Of a stretch of DNA of 64,000 bases, positions 51,237 to 59,743 are shown one piece after another. The stretch covers positions 1 through 64,000 of the forward strand of contig WALP01000030.1 in the NCBI GenBank assembly GCA_015522785.1, read 5' to 3'. This DNA comes from Candidatus Parvarchaeota archaeon. Lineage in GTDB: Archaea; Nanobdellota; Nanobdellia; CSSed11-243R1. The notes below the pieces were generated by a model. That model saw nothing but the letters and a program-made list of their open reading frames with translations. It was not told the DNA's origin and searched no databases. The translations under genes and the position numbers were made by a program. Numbering within the stretch: position 1 is the stretch's first letter; the number at the start of each line of letters is the position of its first letter.

Positions 51237-52349
51237 ATGCCAACAAACTACCAAACCGCAGTAATGCTCATTATTGGTGCAGTAATCGGAGCAGGAGTTT
51301 TTGGAATACCTTACTCCATGTCGCAATCAGGAATCTTATTTGGAATTTTAAACCTAATCTTCGTCGGATTTATTGTCTTATCAATGACATTATTCATGGG
51401 TGAAATAGTTCTTAGAACAAAAGGAAAAATGCAATTCACCGCACTGGCTGAAAAATACTTAGGAAAATGGGGAAAGTGGACGATGTTTTTTTCCATGGCT
51501 ATCGGTATCTACGGCGCTTTAACTGCATATTTAGTGGGCATTGGCGAATCAATTACGCATCTACTTGGTGGGAACCCCATTATATACTCAATAATCTTTT
51601 TTGTACTTGCCACTCCTCTAATCTATTTTGGCTTGAAAACAGTAACAAAAGTGGAATTTGGGCTTTCTGCTTTTTTAGTAGCAATTTTTATAATCATAAG
51701 TATATCATTACTACCACATTTGAAATTCCAAAACATATCGTATAACAATCCGAAAAGAGCGCTTTATCCATATGGTGTAATTTTATTCGCAACTCTTGGA
51801 TATCCAATTATACCTGAGGTAACAATGATTCTAAAGAGAAATGAAAAAAAGATAATGTCCGCAATAGCCGTCGCTATGATTAGCTGTTTGTCAATTTATG
51901 CCCTATTCTCAGTTTCTATGATTGGCACTTTTGGAGAAAATGTTTCTGAAATTGCCACTAACTCCTTAAAAGGCACACTCGGGGATTTGGGAACAATAGT
52001 TGCAATTTTAGCTATGGCGACGGGATTTCTAGCGCTCGGAATAGTGTTAAAGGATGTTTACCATCTTGACTTAAGAATAAACCCAAAACTATCTTGGGGA
52101 TTAGTTATTCTAATCCCTATGCTTATTTTCATTTCATTTTCTCCGAGTTTTATAACCGCAATTTTATTAACAGGCACTTATTCAGGCGGGCTCGCGGGAG
52201 TAATAAGCGCACTCATGGTAAAAGAAGCAAGAAAGAAAAGCGAGCTAAAACCAAAATATGTTGTACCAGGAGGAAACTTTTTGATATACTTTTCAATAGC
52301 GGTCTTTGTTTTTGGGATAATTTACCAAACAATACGAATTTTTGCATAA
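51237..52349 (+). CDS. Amino-acid permease (AAAP/aromatic type)
   Basis: A 370-residue transporter with about eleven membrane segments. GAVIGAGVFGIPYSMSQSGI in the first segment is typical of LeuT-fold amino-acid permeases; GATLGYPIIPEV-like and SGGLAGVISAL segments follow. It likely takes up an amino acid coupled to cation flux. Substrate unknown. Divergent from cdc6 with a 61-nt gap; TATA-like TTTAAATATG at 51209. Confidence 0.82.
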   Translation: MPTNYQTAVMLIIGAVIGAGVFGIPYSMSQSGILFGILNLIFVGFIVLSMTLFMGEIVLRTKGKMQFTALAEKYLGKWGKWTMFFSMAIGIYGALTAYLVGIGESITHLLGGNPIIYSIIFFVLATPLIYFGLKTVTKVEFGLSAFLVAIFIIISISLLPHLKFQNISYNNPKRALYPYGVILFATLGYPIIPEVTMILKRNEKKIMSAIAVAMISCLSIYALFSVSMIGTFGENVSEIATNSLKGTLGDLGTIVAILAMATGFLALGIVLKDVYHLDLRINPKLSWGLVILIPMLIFISFSPSFITAILLTGTYSGGLAGVISALMVKEARKKSELKPKYVVPGGNFLIYFSIAVFVFGIIYQTIRIFA

Positions 52350-52403
52350 TCAAAAACTATTAAAAAGTTCATGATAATAAATAATTAATAGGGGGTAAGC
52401 AAG

Positions 52404-53132
52404 ATGGATATTCAAATAATAGTTGAAAAACCAATTCCTAAAAATTCAATAATTCTAGAGGGATTTCAAGGAGTGGGGCTTGTTGGCACACTGGCAGCGC
52501 AGTATATTGTGGACCAGGAAAAAGCAGATGTAGTAGGATATATGGATGTTCCGCAACTCCCACCAATTGCCATTTTGGCAAACGGAAAGATTAGGTTACC
52601 AATTAGAATACATCATTTCAAAAAAGGCAAAAACAACTTTCTAGTTTTTGAATCCGAACTACCAATACCACAAAACCTTGTTAATCCTATCGCAAGAGCA
52701 ATATCAGAGTTCGCAAAGAAAAACAAAGTAAAGGAGATAATATCTTTCGAAGGACTTGCCGTTCCAAAAATACCACTTGAGGCTAAAGTTTATTGGATTA
52801 GCAATAACAGAAGCAAGTTTGAAAAGAGGATGAAGTCTGTAAAACTTCTAAACAGCGGAATAGTAATAGGTGTTTCGGCAGCCTTGCTGATACAATCAAA
52901 AACAAAAAAAGTTCCCGCAGCCGTATTAATGTCAGAAGCACATGCAAATTTTCCAGATGGAATCGCAGCAGCGAGTATAATTAAATCTATAAACAAAATA
53001 TATGGGTTAAATATCAATACATCCCCATTGGAAAAAGAGTCAAAACGCTTCGAAGAGAAAGTTTGGACAATTATCAAGAAAGCCCAGCAGCTTAAAGAAG
53101 CCAAAACTCCAAATGAAACATACATAGGGTGA
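52404..53132 (+). CDS. PAC2-family protein (proteasome-assembly-chaperone-like)
   Basis: A 242-residue protein with the PAC2 pattern: LEGFQGVGLVGTLAAQYIVD, the ADVVGYMDVPQLPPIAIL segment, NFLVFESELPIPQN, IISFEGLAVP, and GIVIGVSAALLIQS with ANFPDGIAAASII. Archaeal PAC2 proteins help assemble proteasomes or act as ATP-grasp-like partners; the precise role is unclear. It precedes a short acidic protein, which starts beside its stop. Confidence 0.9.
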   Translation: MDIQIIVEKPIPKNSIILEGFQGVGLVGTLAAQYIVDQEKADVVGYMDVPQLPPIAILANGKIRLPIRIHHFKKGKNNFLVFESELPIPQNLVNPIARAISEFAKKNKVKEIISFEGLAVPKIPLEAKVYWISNNRSKFEKRMKSVKLLNSGIVIGVSAALLIQSKTKKVPAAVLMSEAHANFPDGIAAASIIKSINKIYGLNINTSPLEKESKRFEEKVWTIIKKAQQLKEAKTPNETYIG

Positions 53133-53137
53133 TGCCT

Positions 53138-53350
53138 ATGTCTATGAAAAAGACTAAAAAAAAGAAGAAAAAATTACATGATAAAGAGGAAGAGGAGATT
53201 ACAATAATACCTTCTGAAGAAAGTAATGATGACATAGATGAAACAGAATTGTTAACAAAGGAATACCTTGAAGAAGGCACTGATGAAGAAGAGCATCCTG
53301 ACGGAGAATATGACGCATACCCCAATGAAGACTACACCGAAGAGGATTAA
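53138..53350 (+). CDS. Small charged protein, 70 residues
   Basis: Strongly basic start (MSMKKTKKKKKKLHDKEE) followed by an acidic tail (EESNDDIDETELLTKEY, EGTDEEEHPDGEYDAYPNED). The ATG at 53138 is preceded by GGGTGATGCC. It overlaps the convergent degenerate-Nudix gene by 4 nt. Polar, disordered; function unknown but it may be a PAC2 partner. Confidence 0.5.
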   Translation: MSMKKTKKKKKKLHDKEEEEITIIPSEESNDDIDETELLTKEYLEEGTDEEEHPDGEYDAYPNEDYTEED

Positions 53351-53763
53351 TCAATGATAATACCTTTTCCGCTCTTTTCTAAAAACCTTAGATAATCCAT
53401 CAAATCCTTGCTCATTGAAGTGGAGAAATATTTAAGCACTTGGGTTGGTTTAATCCACATTAAATGAGCATACTTCTTTGAGGAGATTGGATTTCCAGAA
53501 GCATATTTAAGCTCATAAAAATATTGCTCTACGCTCGGATTTTCTGAAGGGTTGTATTTTACAAGAAGTTTTCCAACATTCACTTTTATACCTAATTCTT
53601 TCTCAAATAAATTTTTTATAATCTTGCGCGGGGATTCTCCATCAACCATCTCTTCAAATGGGAAGGTCCATATAATTCTTGGAATTAATGGATTCGCACG
53701 CCTAAGTTGTCCTATTAGAACATAACCATCTCTGTAAAGTACTCCTTCGACCCATCTTATCAT
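53347..53763 (-). CDS. Degenerate Nudix-fold protein
   Basis: A 138-residue protein with the Nudix architecture (RWVEGVLYRDGYVLIGQLRR, then a strand, a Nudix-like helix and HLMWIKPTQVLKYF), but in the box the catalytic R-E-x2-E-E is replaced: it reads NLFEKELGI, leaving one Glu. It therefore probably binds rather than hydrolyses a nucleotide. Followed by a divergent HAD gene. Confidence 0.55.
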   Translation of the reverse strand: MIRWVEGVLYRDGYVLIGQLRRANPLIPRIIWTFPFEEMVDGESPRKIIKNLFEKELGIKVNVGKLLVKYNPSENPSVEQYFYELKYASGNPISSKKYAHLMWIKPTQVLKYFSTSMSKDLMDYLRFLEKSGKGIIID

Positions 53764-53814
53764 AAATTAAGATATATAGTCAAATTTAATAAACTTTTAT
53801 GATTTCCAGTACGT

Positions 53815-54447
53815 ATGCTAAAAGCAATTGGATTTGATTTAGATGATACATTAATAGATGGTAAAAAAATGCACCATGCTGCAATAATCGAAGCCTTAAA
53901 CAAATTTGGGTATAAAAAAAAGAGAATTAAATGGATTAGAGGAGCCACCACAGAGGAACTCCTAAAATTAAATTTTCCAACGATGAATGAAAAAATGATT
54001 TCTAAGATTGCGTTATACAAACGAAAAATAGTAAAAAAATATATGAATCTTGCAAAGGTATTACCTCATGCGCGGGAGCTTTTAAGAACGCTAAAACAAA
54101 AAGGATTGATTGTGGGAATGATAACCAATAACTCTCGAATAGAACTAAAACATTTTTTAAAATATTTTAAGATTAAGAAATATTTTGACATCGTAGTTGG
54201 GATTGATGATGCGAAACCGAAGCCGAATAGTGACATGCTCAAAATATTCATGAAAAGGGCGAAAGTCAAGCCAAAAGAAATGATTTATGTCGGAGACAGT
54301 GATTATGATATTCTTGCCTGCAAAAAAGCAAAAATAGATATTATATTAAACACAAAGATACATAAAACAAAATTAATGTCAAGCGCGGATTACATAGCAA
54401 AGAACTTAAAAGATATAAAAGATATTATAATGAAATTGGAGGGGTAG
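53815..54447 (+). CDS. HAD-superfamily hydrolase
   Basis: A 210-residue HAD protein with motif I FDLDDTLIDGKKM, a helical C1 cap, motif II GMITNNS, motif III with DAKPKPNS (Lys), and motif IV YVGDSDYDILACKKA. All catalytic residues look present. Substrate unknown, phosphoglycolate-phosphatase-like in layout. It lies 2 nt before the deoxyhypusine synthase gene, probably co-transcribed. Confidence 0.88.
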   Translation: MLKAIGFDLDDTLIDGKKMHHAAIIEALNKFGYKKKRIKWIRGATTEELLKLNFPTMNEKMISKIALYKRKIVKKYMNLAKVLPHARELLRTLKQKGLIVGMITNNSRIELKHFLKYFKIKKYFDIVVGIDDAKPKPNSDMLKIFMKRAKVKPKEMIYVGDSDYDILACKKAKIDIILNTKIHKTKLMSSADYIAKNLKDIKDIIMKLEG

Positions 54448-54449
54448 AA

Positions 54450-55376
54450 ATGCAACCAATAAAAGATATAAAAATAACCAAAAATCAAACTGTGAAAGAT
54501 TTAATAAATCAATTTGAAGAAAGCGGTGGATTTTCAGCCAAAATGTTTGCTGACGGAGTAAAGATATTTAAAGAGATGCAGGACGACAAGGATTGTGTAA
54601 AATTCTTTTCATTTCCCGCATGCACAATCGCCACAGGGATGCGTGGTGTAGTAAAAGATATGGTAAAAGATAGGATGGTTGATGTTATCATAACAACTTG
54701 TGGAACGCTTGACCATGATTTGGCGAGAATTTGGAAAGATTATTACAAAGGAACTTTCTTCGCCGACGACAGGGAACTGCACAAAGAGGGCGTAAACCGC
54801 CTCGGAAATGTTTTTGTCCCAAACGAATCATATGGTATAATACTTGAAGAAAAAATGCAACCTATTCTGCAAAAACTTTACGAGCAAAGGAAAGAGTGGA
54901 ACACCCGCGACTTGATTTGGGCATTCGGAGAAGCAATTAAAGACGAGCCGAAGGCAGAAGAATCTATCTTATATTGGGCGTGGAAAAACCAAATACCTGT
55001 TTTTGTTCCCGGGATAACAGACGGCGCCTTTGGAAGTCAAATATGGCTTTTCTGGCAGATGCATAAAGACCTTAAAATAAATTTACTTGAAGATGAACAT
55101 GCATTATCAGATATAGTTTATTCTGCAAAAAAGACGGGCGCCCTCATGCTTGGCGGAGGAATCTCGAAGCACCATGTTATCTGGTGGAACCAATTCAGGG
55201 AAGGACTAGATTATGCTGTGCAGATAACAACCGCAGTTGAGTGGGACGGCAGCTTGTCAGGTGCAAGAGTGCGCGAGGCAATCTCATGGGGAAAAGTCCG
55301 AGAAGACGCGAAGCAGGTAACTATACCGGGCGACGCGACAATTTTGCTACCTTTGCTTTATGCTTATGTGGTATAA
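54450..55376 (+). CDS. dys: Deoxyhypusine synthase
   Basis: A 308-residue protein recognised by VKFFSFPACTIATGMRGVV, IITTCGTLDHDLARIWKDYY, FVPGITDGAFGSQIWLFW, GALMLGGGISKHHVIWWNQF (catalytic Lys) and AISWGKV. It transfers the aminobutyl group of spermidine to the Lys of aIF5A. This length is slightly shorter than the usual about 340, mainly at the N-terminus. Follows the HAD gene by 2 nt; 5S rRNA lies downstream. Confidence 0.96.
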   Translation: MQPIKDIKITKNQTVKDLINQFEESGGFSAKMFADGVKIFKEMQDDKDCVKFFSFPACTIATGMRGVVKDMVKDRMVDVIITTCGTLDHDLARIWKDYYKGTFFADDRELHKEGVNRLGNVFVPNESYGIILEEKMQPILQKLYEQRKEWNTRDLIWAFGEAIKDEPKAEESILYWAWKNQIPVFVPGITDGAFGSQIWLFWQMHKDLKINLLEDEHALSDIVYSAKKTGALMLGGGISKHHVIWWNQFREGLDYAVQITTAVEWDGSLSGARVREAISWGKVREDAKQVTIPGDATILLPLLYAYVV

Positions 55377-55401
55377 AAAGTTTTATACAATAAAATCATA
55401 A

Positions 55402-55411
55402 ACTTTATAAA
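55402..55411 (+). promoter_or_regulatory. TATA box of the 5S rRNA gene
   Basis: CTTTATAAAT centred about 26 nt before the first base of 5S rRNA, the usual archaeal spacing. Confidence 0.65.
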
Positions 55412-55432
55412 TGCCTTTGAAGATAATTAAAT

Positions 55433-55549
55433 TGCTCGCGGTCATAGGAAAGGGGAAACACCTGGTCCCATTTCGAACCCAGAAGTTAAGCCCTTTCGCG
55501 GTGCTGTTTGTACTTGCCCTTGGCAGGGAAGGCAGCATAGCTGCGGGCA
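55433..55549 (+). rRNA. rrf: 5S ribosomal RNA
   Basis: About 117 nt. The ends pair as helix I (TGCTCGCGG with CTGCGGGCA). The conserved core GGGGAAACACCTGGTCCCAT, then TTCGAACCCAGAAGTTAAGCC, is clear. No 16S or 23S gene is near, so 5S is unlinked from the rRNA operon here, as in many archaea. The last bases lie just before a minus-strand gene. Confidence 0.96.
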
Positions 55550-55550
55550 C

Positions 55551-56120
55551 TCATATTTTAAGTTGATCATTAATTTCGATAAAACCGGGAATAAATTCTC
55601 TTTCATCCAACGTTATGATTAGCGGAAGTTTAGTGATGTGATATACCCCACTAATCTTCTTTGTAAATCCGGAATAAAAATCCCTTATTGTTTCTAACCT
55701 GTGTGGAAGCCCCTCAATTTCTCCAGTTAAGTTTTCAAACTCTACACGAGGGTCATCTTCAGCTAACGGTTTCAAGTAATGATTCTTTAACCCGGTGTAT
55801 TCCAAGAAATCTTCAACCGTCCGCGGAAAAGAAAATCCTCCGCTTTCGATGTTATACATTGAAAAAGGTATATAATCTCCGATATTTTTCAAATACGCTT
55901 CAACATCATTGAGTGTTTCTAAAGAAGAAACTTTAAACGCCCAAGAAGGTATATCTGAGAAGATATTATTAACAATATCCCACAAAAATCTTTTGTCTTC
56001 GCTATCAAAGACACCCTCTTTGTTTAGGATATATTCTTTCGGCACAGCAAATACTCGTCTTGCCATATCTTCATCAAAAAAATCAATTATATATGTACTA
56101 CTATTAGATGGTAATATCAT
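55551..56120 (-). CDS. Hypothetical protein, 189 residues
   Basis: A soluble alpha/beta protein with several aromatic/Pro motifs (IFSDIPSWAFKVSSLETLND, GDYIPFSMYNIESGGFSFP, PLIITLDEREFIPGFIEI). The last strand pair looks complete. No family recognised. Ends 2 nt from the 5S gene. The start codon is at 56120 after a short leader. Confidence 0.55.
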   Translation of the reverse strand: MILPSNSSTYIIDFFDEDMARRVFAVPKEYILNKEGVFDSEDKRFLWDIVNNIFSDIPSWAFKVSSLETLNDVEAYLKNIGDYIPFSMYNIESGGFSFPRTVEDFLEYTGLKNHYLKPLAEDDPRVEFENLTGEIEGLPHRLETIRDFYSGFTKKISGVYHITKLPLIITLDEREFIPGFIEINDQLKI

Positions 56121-56197
56121 ACTTAATTTATAATATTTTCAAGTTATAAATTTTTCTGTATGCTATATTTATTAATCATAAGTATATACCCAATCTT

Positions 56198-56512
56198 ATG
56201 AATGAAAGAAAGATTGCCAAAGAGAGGATAAAAAAACTTTTCGATATGGCTCGCGAGGAAGCCATAAAAGACAATTTGGATAGAAGCAGAAGATATGTGC
56301 AGCTCGCAAGAAAAATCGCTATGAAATTTAATTTATCCTTAAGGGATTATAAAAGAAAATTCTGTAAAAAGTGTAATGTATATTTTACCTCAAAGACATC
56401 AAGAGTAAGGTATCAAAAAAAAGACTTAAGGGTAACATATACTTGTCTTGTTTGTGGAAACGTCCAAAAATATCCATATACAAGAGAAAAGCTTAAAAAG
56501 GGTAAGAATTAG
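56198..56512 (+). CDS. rnp4: RNase P protein component 4 (Rpp21/Rpr2)
   Basis: A 104-residue protein: N-terminal helices with RIKKLFDMAREEAIKDNLDR and a zinc ribbon with CKKCNVYF and CLVCGNVQ, the Rpr2 hallmark. It supports tRNA 5'-end maturation with RNase P RNA. Presence implies RNase P is used here even though some tRNAs seem to have almost no leader. It starts the operon leading to rps19e. Confidence 0.94.
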   Translation: MNERKIAKERIKKLFDMAREEAIKDNLDRSRRYVQLARKIAMKFNLSLRDYKRKFCKKCNVYFTSKTSRVRYQKKDLRVTYTCLVCGNVQKYPYTREKLKKGKN

Positions 56513-56522
56513 TGAGATTACT

Positions 56523-56954
56523 ATGGCAACAGTATTTGATGTTAGTCCACATGAACTTATTGGAAAATTAAAAGATGAACTCAAAAAGATAGATGGGATA
56601 AAAGCTCCGGAATGGTCAAAATTCACGAAGACAGGAAGCTTCAAAAACAAACCACCTGAGCAGGATGATTTCTGGTATATTCGCGCAGCCTCAATTTTGA
56701 GGCAGTTATATGTCCAGGGACGTCCATTAGGAGTCCAAAGGCTAAGAGTAAAATACGGTGGAAAGAAAAAAAGGAAAAGCAAGCCGAAACACTTCGTAAG
56801 AGGTGGCGGAAAGATAATAAGAAATATCCTTCAGCAACTTGAAGCTTCAGGACTGATTAAAAAAGTCACAGTTAATAATCAAAAAGGAAGAATGATAACA
56901 AGTAAGGGAAAAAGTATGATTGACAAGCTCGCCACCCAAATAAATAAAGGGTGA
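56523..56954 (+). CDS. rps19e: Small-subunit ribosomal protein eS19 (S19e)
   Basis: A 143-residue protein: FDVSPHELIGKLKDELKK, PEWSKFTKTGSFKNKPPEQD, FWYIRAASILRQLYVQG, then GVQRLRVKYGGKKKRKSKPK, and the winged-helix core NILQQLEASGLIKK. Length and motifs match archaeal eS19. Start is the ATG after TGAGATTACT, 11 nt after rnp4. Confidence 0.97.
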   Translation: MATVFDVSPHELIGKLKDELKKIDGIKAPEWSKFTKTGSFKNKPPEQDDFWYIRAASILRQLYVQGRPLGVQRLRVKYGGKKKRKSKPKHFVRGGGKIIRNILQQLEASGLIKKVTVNNQKGRMITSKGKSMIDKLATQINKG

Positions 56955-56959
56955 ATAGA

Positions 56960-57229
56960 GTGAATGTCGAAGAATACAAAAAGGAAATTGAACGCCAGCA
57001 AACGGAAGCACTAAAAAAAGCTGCTATGCTAAAATTCATGACAAAAAGAGCAAGAGAAAGACTCAATCGCGTCAAGCTAGTAAAACCAGAAATAGCTGAA
57101 AAAGTTGAAAATGCTCTGCTTCAAGCAATTCAGATGGGGCAAGTAAGCGGAGTGATAACAGAATCCCAAATAATAGGTATACTCAATGAAATAAGCGAAA
57201 AGAAAAAATTCAAGATATTGAGGAGATAA
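56960..57229 (+). CDS. PDCD5-like DNA-binding protein
   Basis: An 89-residue helical protein: EYKKEIERQQTEALKKAAML, then RARERLNRVKLVKPEIAEKV, and the C-terminal VSGVITESQIIGILNEI. This is the archaeal PDCD5/TFAR19 family, a three-helix bundle that binds nucleic acid. The likely start is GTG at 56960, after GGGTGAATAGA; a GTG 9 nt earlier overlaps rps19e. Standard archaeal order S19e-PDCD5-L39e-L31e. Confidence 0.92.
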   Translation: MNVEEYKKEIERQQTEALKKAAMLKFMTKRARERLNRVKLVKPEIAEKVENALLQAIQMGQVSGVITESQIIGILNEISEKKKFKILRR

Positions 57230-57233
57230 CAAA

Positions 57234-57407
57234 ATGGCAAGAACAAAACACATTTCAAGGAAACTAAAGCTTATCAAGGCGACAAAAAGCGCAGTGGCAG
57301 CACCATTTTGGGCTATCCTAAAAAAATTTGGAAAGCGAAAGGTGTACAGGTGGAGATTGAATCCACACAAGAGAAGACACTGGCGCAGAAACAAGTTAAA
57401 GATATAG
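57234..57407 (+). CDS. rpl39e: Large-subunit ribosomal protein eL39 (L39e)
   Basis: A 57-residue basic protein beginning MARTKHISRKLKLIKATKS and ending RWRLNPHKRRHWRRNKLKI, the usual eL39 C-terminus. It lines the ribosome exit tunnel. Only 4 nt after the PDCD5 gene, with an AGGAGATAAC ribosome site. Confidence 0.97.
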   Translation: MARTKHISRKLKLIKATKSAVAAPFWAILKKFGKRKVYRWRLNPHKRRHWRRNKLKI

Positions 57408-57416
57408 GTGTAAACT

Positions 57417-57812
57417 ATGGCTACTAAAAAAAATGAAACATCAGAAAGAAATTATGTTGTTCCGCTTAGGAAAGCAGTTATAAAAACGGCAAGATGGAGA
57501 AGAGCTAAGAAGTCGATTTCTACAATACGCTCTTTCATGAAGAGACACATGAAAGCAGAAATAGTCAAGATAGGCAAGGAATTAAACGAGTTGATATGGG
57601 AAAGAGGCGGAAAAAGAGTGCCGTCAAAAGTCAACGTACTCGCCACAAAAGAAGAGAATATAGTTTATGTTAATTTGTCTGACGCGCCTAAGAAGAAAAA
57701 AGAAGTAAAGAAAGAAGAACCCAAAAAAGAAGAAAAGGCGCCAGCAGAAAAAGAGAAAGAGGAAGAAAAAGAAACAAAAGAAAAGCCAAAAGAAGAGAAT
57801 AAAAGTGAATGA
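57417..57812 (+). CDS. rpl31e: Large-subunit ribosomal protein eL31 (L31e) with acidic/basic tail
   Basis: A 131-residue protein. Residues 10-90 are the L31e domain (RNYVVPLRKAVIKTARWRRA, KKSISTIRSFMKRHMK, IWERGGKRVPSKVNVLATKE). From about residue 91 a Lys/Glu-rich tail of about 40 residues is added, longer than in most archaea. Shares codons with the LX gene at its stop. Confidence 0.95.
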   Translation: MATKKNETSERNYVVPLRKAVIKTARWRRAKKSISTIRSFMKRHMKAEIVKIGKELNELIWERGGKRVPSKVNVLATKEENIVYVNLSDAPKKKKEVKKEEPKKEEKAPAEKEKEEEKETKEKPKEENKSE

Positions 57813-57814
57813 TT

Positions 57815-58000
57815 ATGGAATTTTTAGTTAATGGACAATTCAAAAAAAAGGACAAATACCAAAAGTTTAGTAAAACTGTTTCTGCCAGCACAAAAAATGC
57901 GGCAATAGCAAAAGTGAAAGCAATTCTAGGCTCAAACTACAGGTGCAAGGAAAACCTTGTCAAAGTTGAAAGCGTAGAGGAAATCAAAAATGAGCAATGA
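57815..58000 (+). CDS. rplX: Large-subunit ribosomal protein eL20 (LX)
   Basis: A 61-residue protein with archaeal LX features: MEFLVNGQFKKKDKYQKFSK, SASTKNAAIAKVKAILGSNY. It is half of the eukaryotic L18a fold. The ATG at 57815 is used; a GTG 6 nt earlier overlaps the L31e stop. Its end overlaps the prefoldin gene by 11 nt. Confidence 0.92.
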   Translation: MEFLVNGQFKKKDKYQKFSKTVSASTKNAAIAKVKAILGSNYRCKENLVKVESVEEIKNEQ

Positions 58001-58355
58001 TGAAGATGAAAAACGTGCGATGTTTGAGAATGAAATACTCAAGGCGCACATGAACGAGCTTGAAAAACAGCTTTCTGAAATAGAGTCCAAAAGAGCAGAG
58101 TTGGAATACATCAAGGACGGACTTGAAAATCTAAAGGGTCAAAAAGGCAAAGATATGCTTCTTCCATTCGGCACAGGCGTTCTTGTGAAAGGAAAGATTT
58201 TAGACGACAAGAAAGTTCTTGTGAATATAGGCTCAAACGTGATTGTTGAAAAAACAATTGACGAAGCAAAAGAAATAATCGATGCGCAGATAAAAGAACT
58301 TGAAGCGGTTAAGAAATTAATTGACAAAGAAATACAAAAATATTCCATATTCTAA
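57990..58355 (+). CDS. pfdA: Prefoldin subunit alpha
   Basis: A 121-residue coiled-coil protein: N-terminal helix FENEILKAHMNELEKQLSEI, a beta hairpin pair (MLLPFGTGVLVKGKILDDKK, NIGSNVIVEKTIDE), then a C-terminal helix. Prefoldin alpha forms the hexameric jelly-fish chaperone with beta subunits. The order with LX and FtsY is conserved in archaea. Confidence 0.93.
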   Translation: MSNDEDEKRAMFENEILKAHMNELEKQLSEIESKRAELEYIKDGLENLKGQKGKDMLLPFGTGVLVKGKILDDKKVLVNIGSNVIVEKTIDEAKEIIDAQIKELEAVKKLIDKEIQKYSIF

Positions 58356-58393
58356 TCAAAACCCTTAAAAAACAACAGATTTTGTGAATTCTT

Positions 58394-59743
58394 ATGTTTG
58401 ATTTTTTAAAGAAGAAAATAAAGGAATCCGTTGAGGGAATAAAAAAAGTATTCAATGAACCTCAAAAAGAGGAAGAAATTGAGGAAAAACCAAAGGAGCT
58501 AAAAGAAGAACAGAAAATTGAAGCACCCAAAGAGGAACAGCCACAACAAAAAGAGGAAGAACAAAAAGAAGAGACTAAAAAGGAAGTTGAAGAAGTAGAA
58601 GAAATAGAAAAGAAGCTTGAAGAAAAACCCGCTGAAACCAAAAAAGAAGAAAAAATAAAGAAAATCGAAGAAGAAGTCCTTGAAGAAGTTGAAGAAGAAC
58701 TGAAGGAAGAAGAAAAAGAAATTGAAGGAGAATCCCCTGAAGAAAAACAAGAAGAAGCTGAAGAAAAGACTGAAGAGGAAACCCCAAAAGAAAAAAAGGA
58801 AGGGCTGTTCTCAAAAATTTTCGGAAAGAAAAAGACTGAAGGAAAAAAAGAAACGAAAACAAAAAAATCTGAAAAAAAGCATATCCTACCTTTATTTGAA
58901 AAAAAGCTTTCCGAAGAAGAATTTGAAAAATTCTTCAGAAATCTTGAAATCTCATTCTTAGAAGCAAATATAGCTTATGAGGTTATAACATTAATCAAAG
59001 AAAGGCTGAAAAAAGAGCTTGTAGATAATCCCGTCAAGAGAGGAAAAGTCGAAGACAAAATAGTAGACACCATAAAAGAAATATTTGAGGAAATCCTTCT
59101 CGAGATGAACCCAAACGAATTAATCAAAAAAATAGATGAAAACAAGAAAAATGACAAACCTACAAAAATTCTTTTCCTCGGAGTTAATGGAGTCGGCAAA
59201 ACAACAACACTTGCTAAGATGTGTTATTGGCTTCAAGAAAAAGGATATACATCAGTAATCTCCGCAAGCGACACTTTCAGGGCGGCATCAATAGAACAGC
59301 TGGAAATCCACGCCAAAAATCTTGGTGTAAAAGTAATCAAACACCAGTATGGTGCGGACCCTGCGGCAGTCGCGTTTGACGCAATTGAATACGCAAAGGC
59401 ACACCACATAGACGTTGTTTTGATTGACTCGGCTGGAAGACAGCATTCAAACACTAATTTAATGGACGAGCTCGCCAAGATAAAAAGAGTAGCAAAGCCC
59501 GACTTCACAATATTCGTAGCAGATGCTTTAACAGGAAACGACGCCGTCGAGCAGGCGAAAGAATTCGGCAAAATAGGGTTTGACGCAATAATACTTGGAA
59601 AGGCTGACGTTGACCAGAAAGGAGGAGCAATCCTATCAGTTTCTTATATATCTAGAAAACCAATTATATTTTTGGGAGTCGGGCAGGGATACAAAGACTT
59701 GGAGCCATTCGACAAAAAGAAATTGATATCAAGGATTATATAA
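58394..59743 (+). CDS. ftsY: Signal recognition particle receptor FtsY
   Basis: A 449-residue protein. An N-terminal amphipathic helix (FDFLKKKIKESVEGIKKVF) is followed by about 110 residues of Glu/Lys-rich acidic sequence, then a second amphipathic helix EGLFSKIFGKKK at about 136, then the N domain (from about 165) and the GTPase domain with G1 LGVNGVGKTTTLAKM, DTFRAASIEQLE, DSAGRQHSNTN, LGKADVDQKGGA. FtsY docks SRP-ribosome complexes at the membrane. The second amphipathic helix after the acidic stretch is unusual. Confidence 0.95.
   Translation: MFDFLKKKIKESVEGIKKVFNEPQKEEEIEEKPKELKEEQKIEAPKEEQPQQKEEEQKEETKKEVEEVEEIEKKLEEKPAETKKEEKIKKIEEEVLEEVEEELKEEEKEIEGESPEEKQEEAEEKTEEETPKEKKEGLFSKIFGKKKTEGKKETKTKKSEKKHILPLFEKKLSEEEFEKFFRNLEISFLEANIAYEVITLIKERLKKELVDNPVKRGKVEDKIVDTIKEIFEEILLEMNPNELIKKIDENKKNDKPTKILFLGVNGVGKTTTLAKMCYWLQEKGYTSVISASDTFRAASIEQLEIHAKNLGVKVIKHQYGADPAAVAFDAIEYAKAHHIDVVLIDSAGRQHSNTNLMDELAKIKRVAKPDFTIFVADALTGNDAVEQAKEFGKIGFDAIILGKADVDQKGGAILSVSYISRKPIIFLGVGQGYKDLEPFDKKKLISRII

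Noticed and set aside
58499-58862. Phe/Leu-rich frames opposite the FtsY acidic linker
   Set aside because: They are the complement of Glu/Lys codons and have no independent support.
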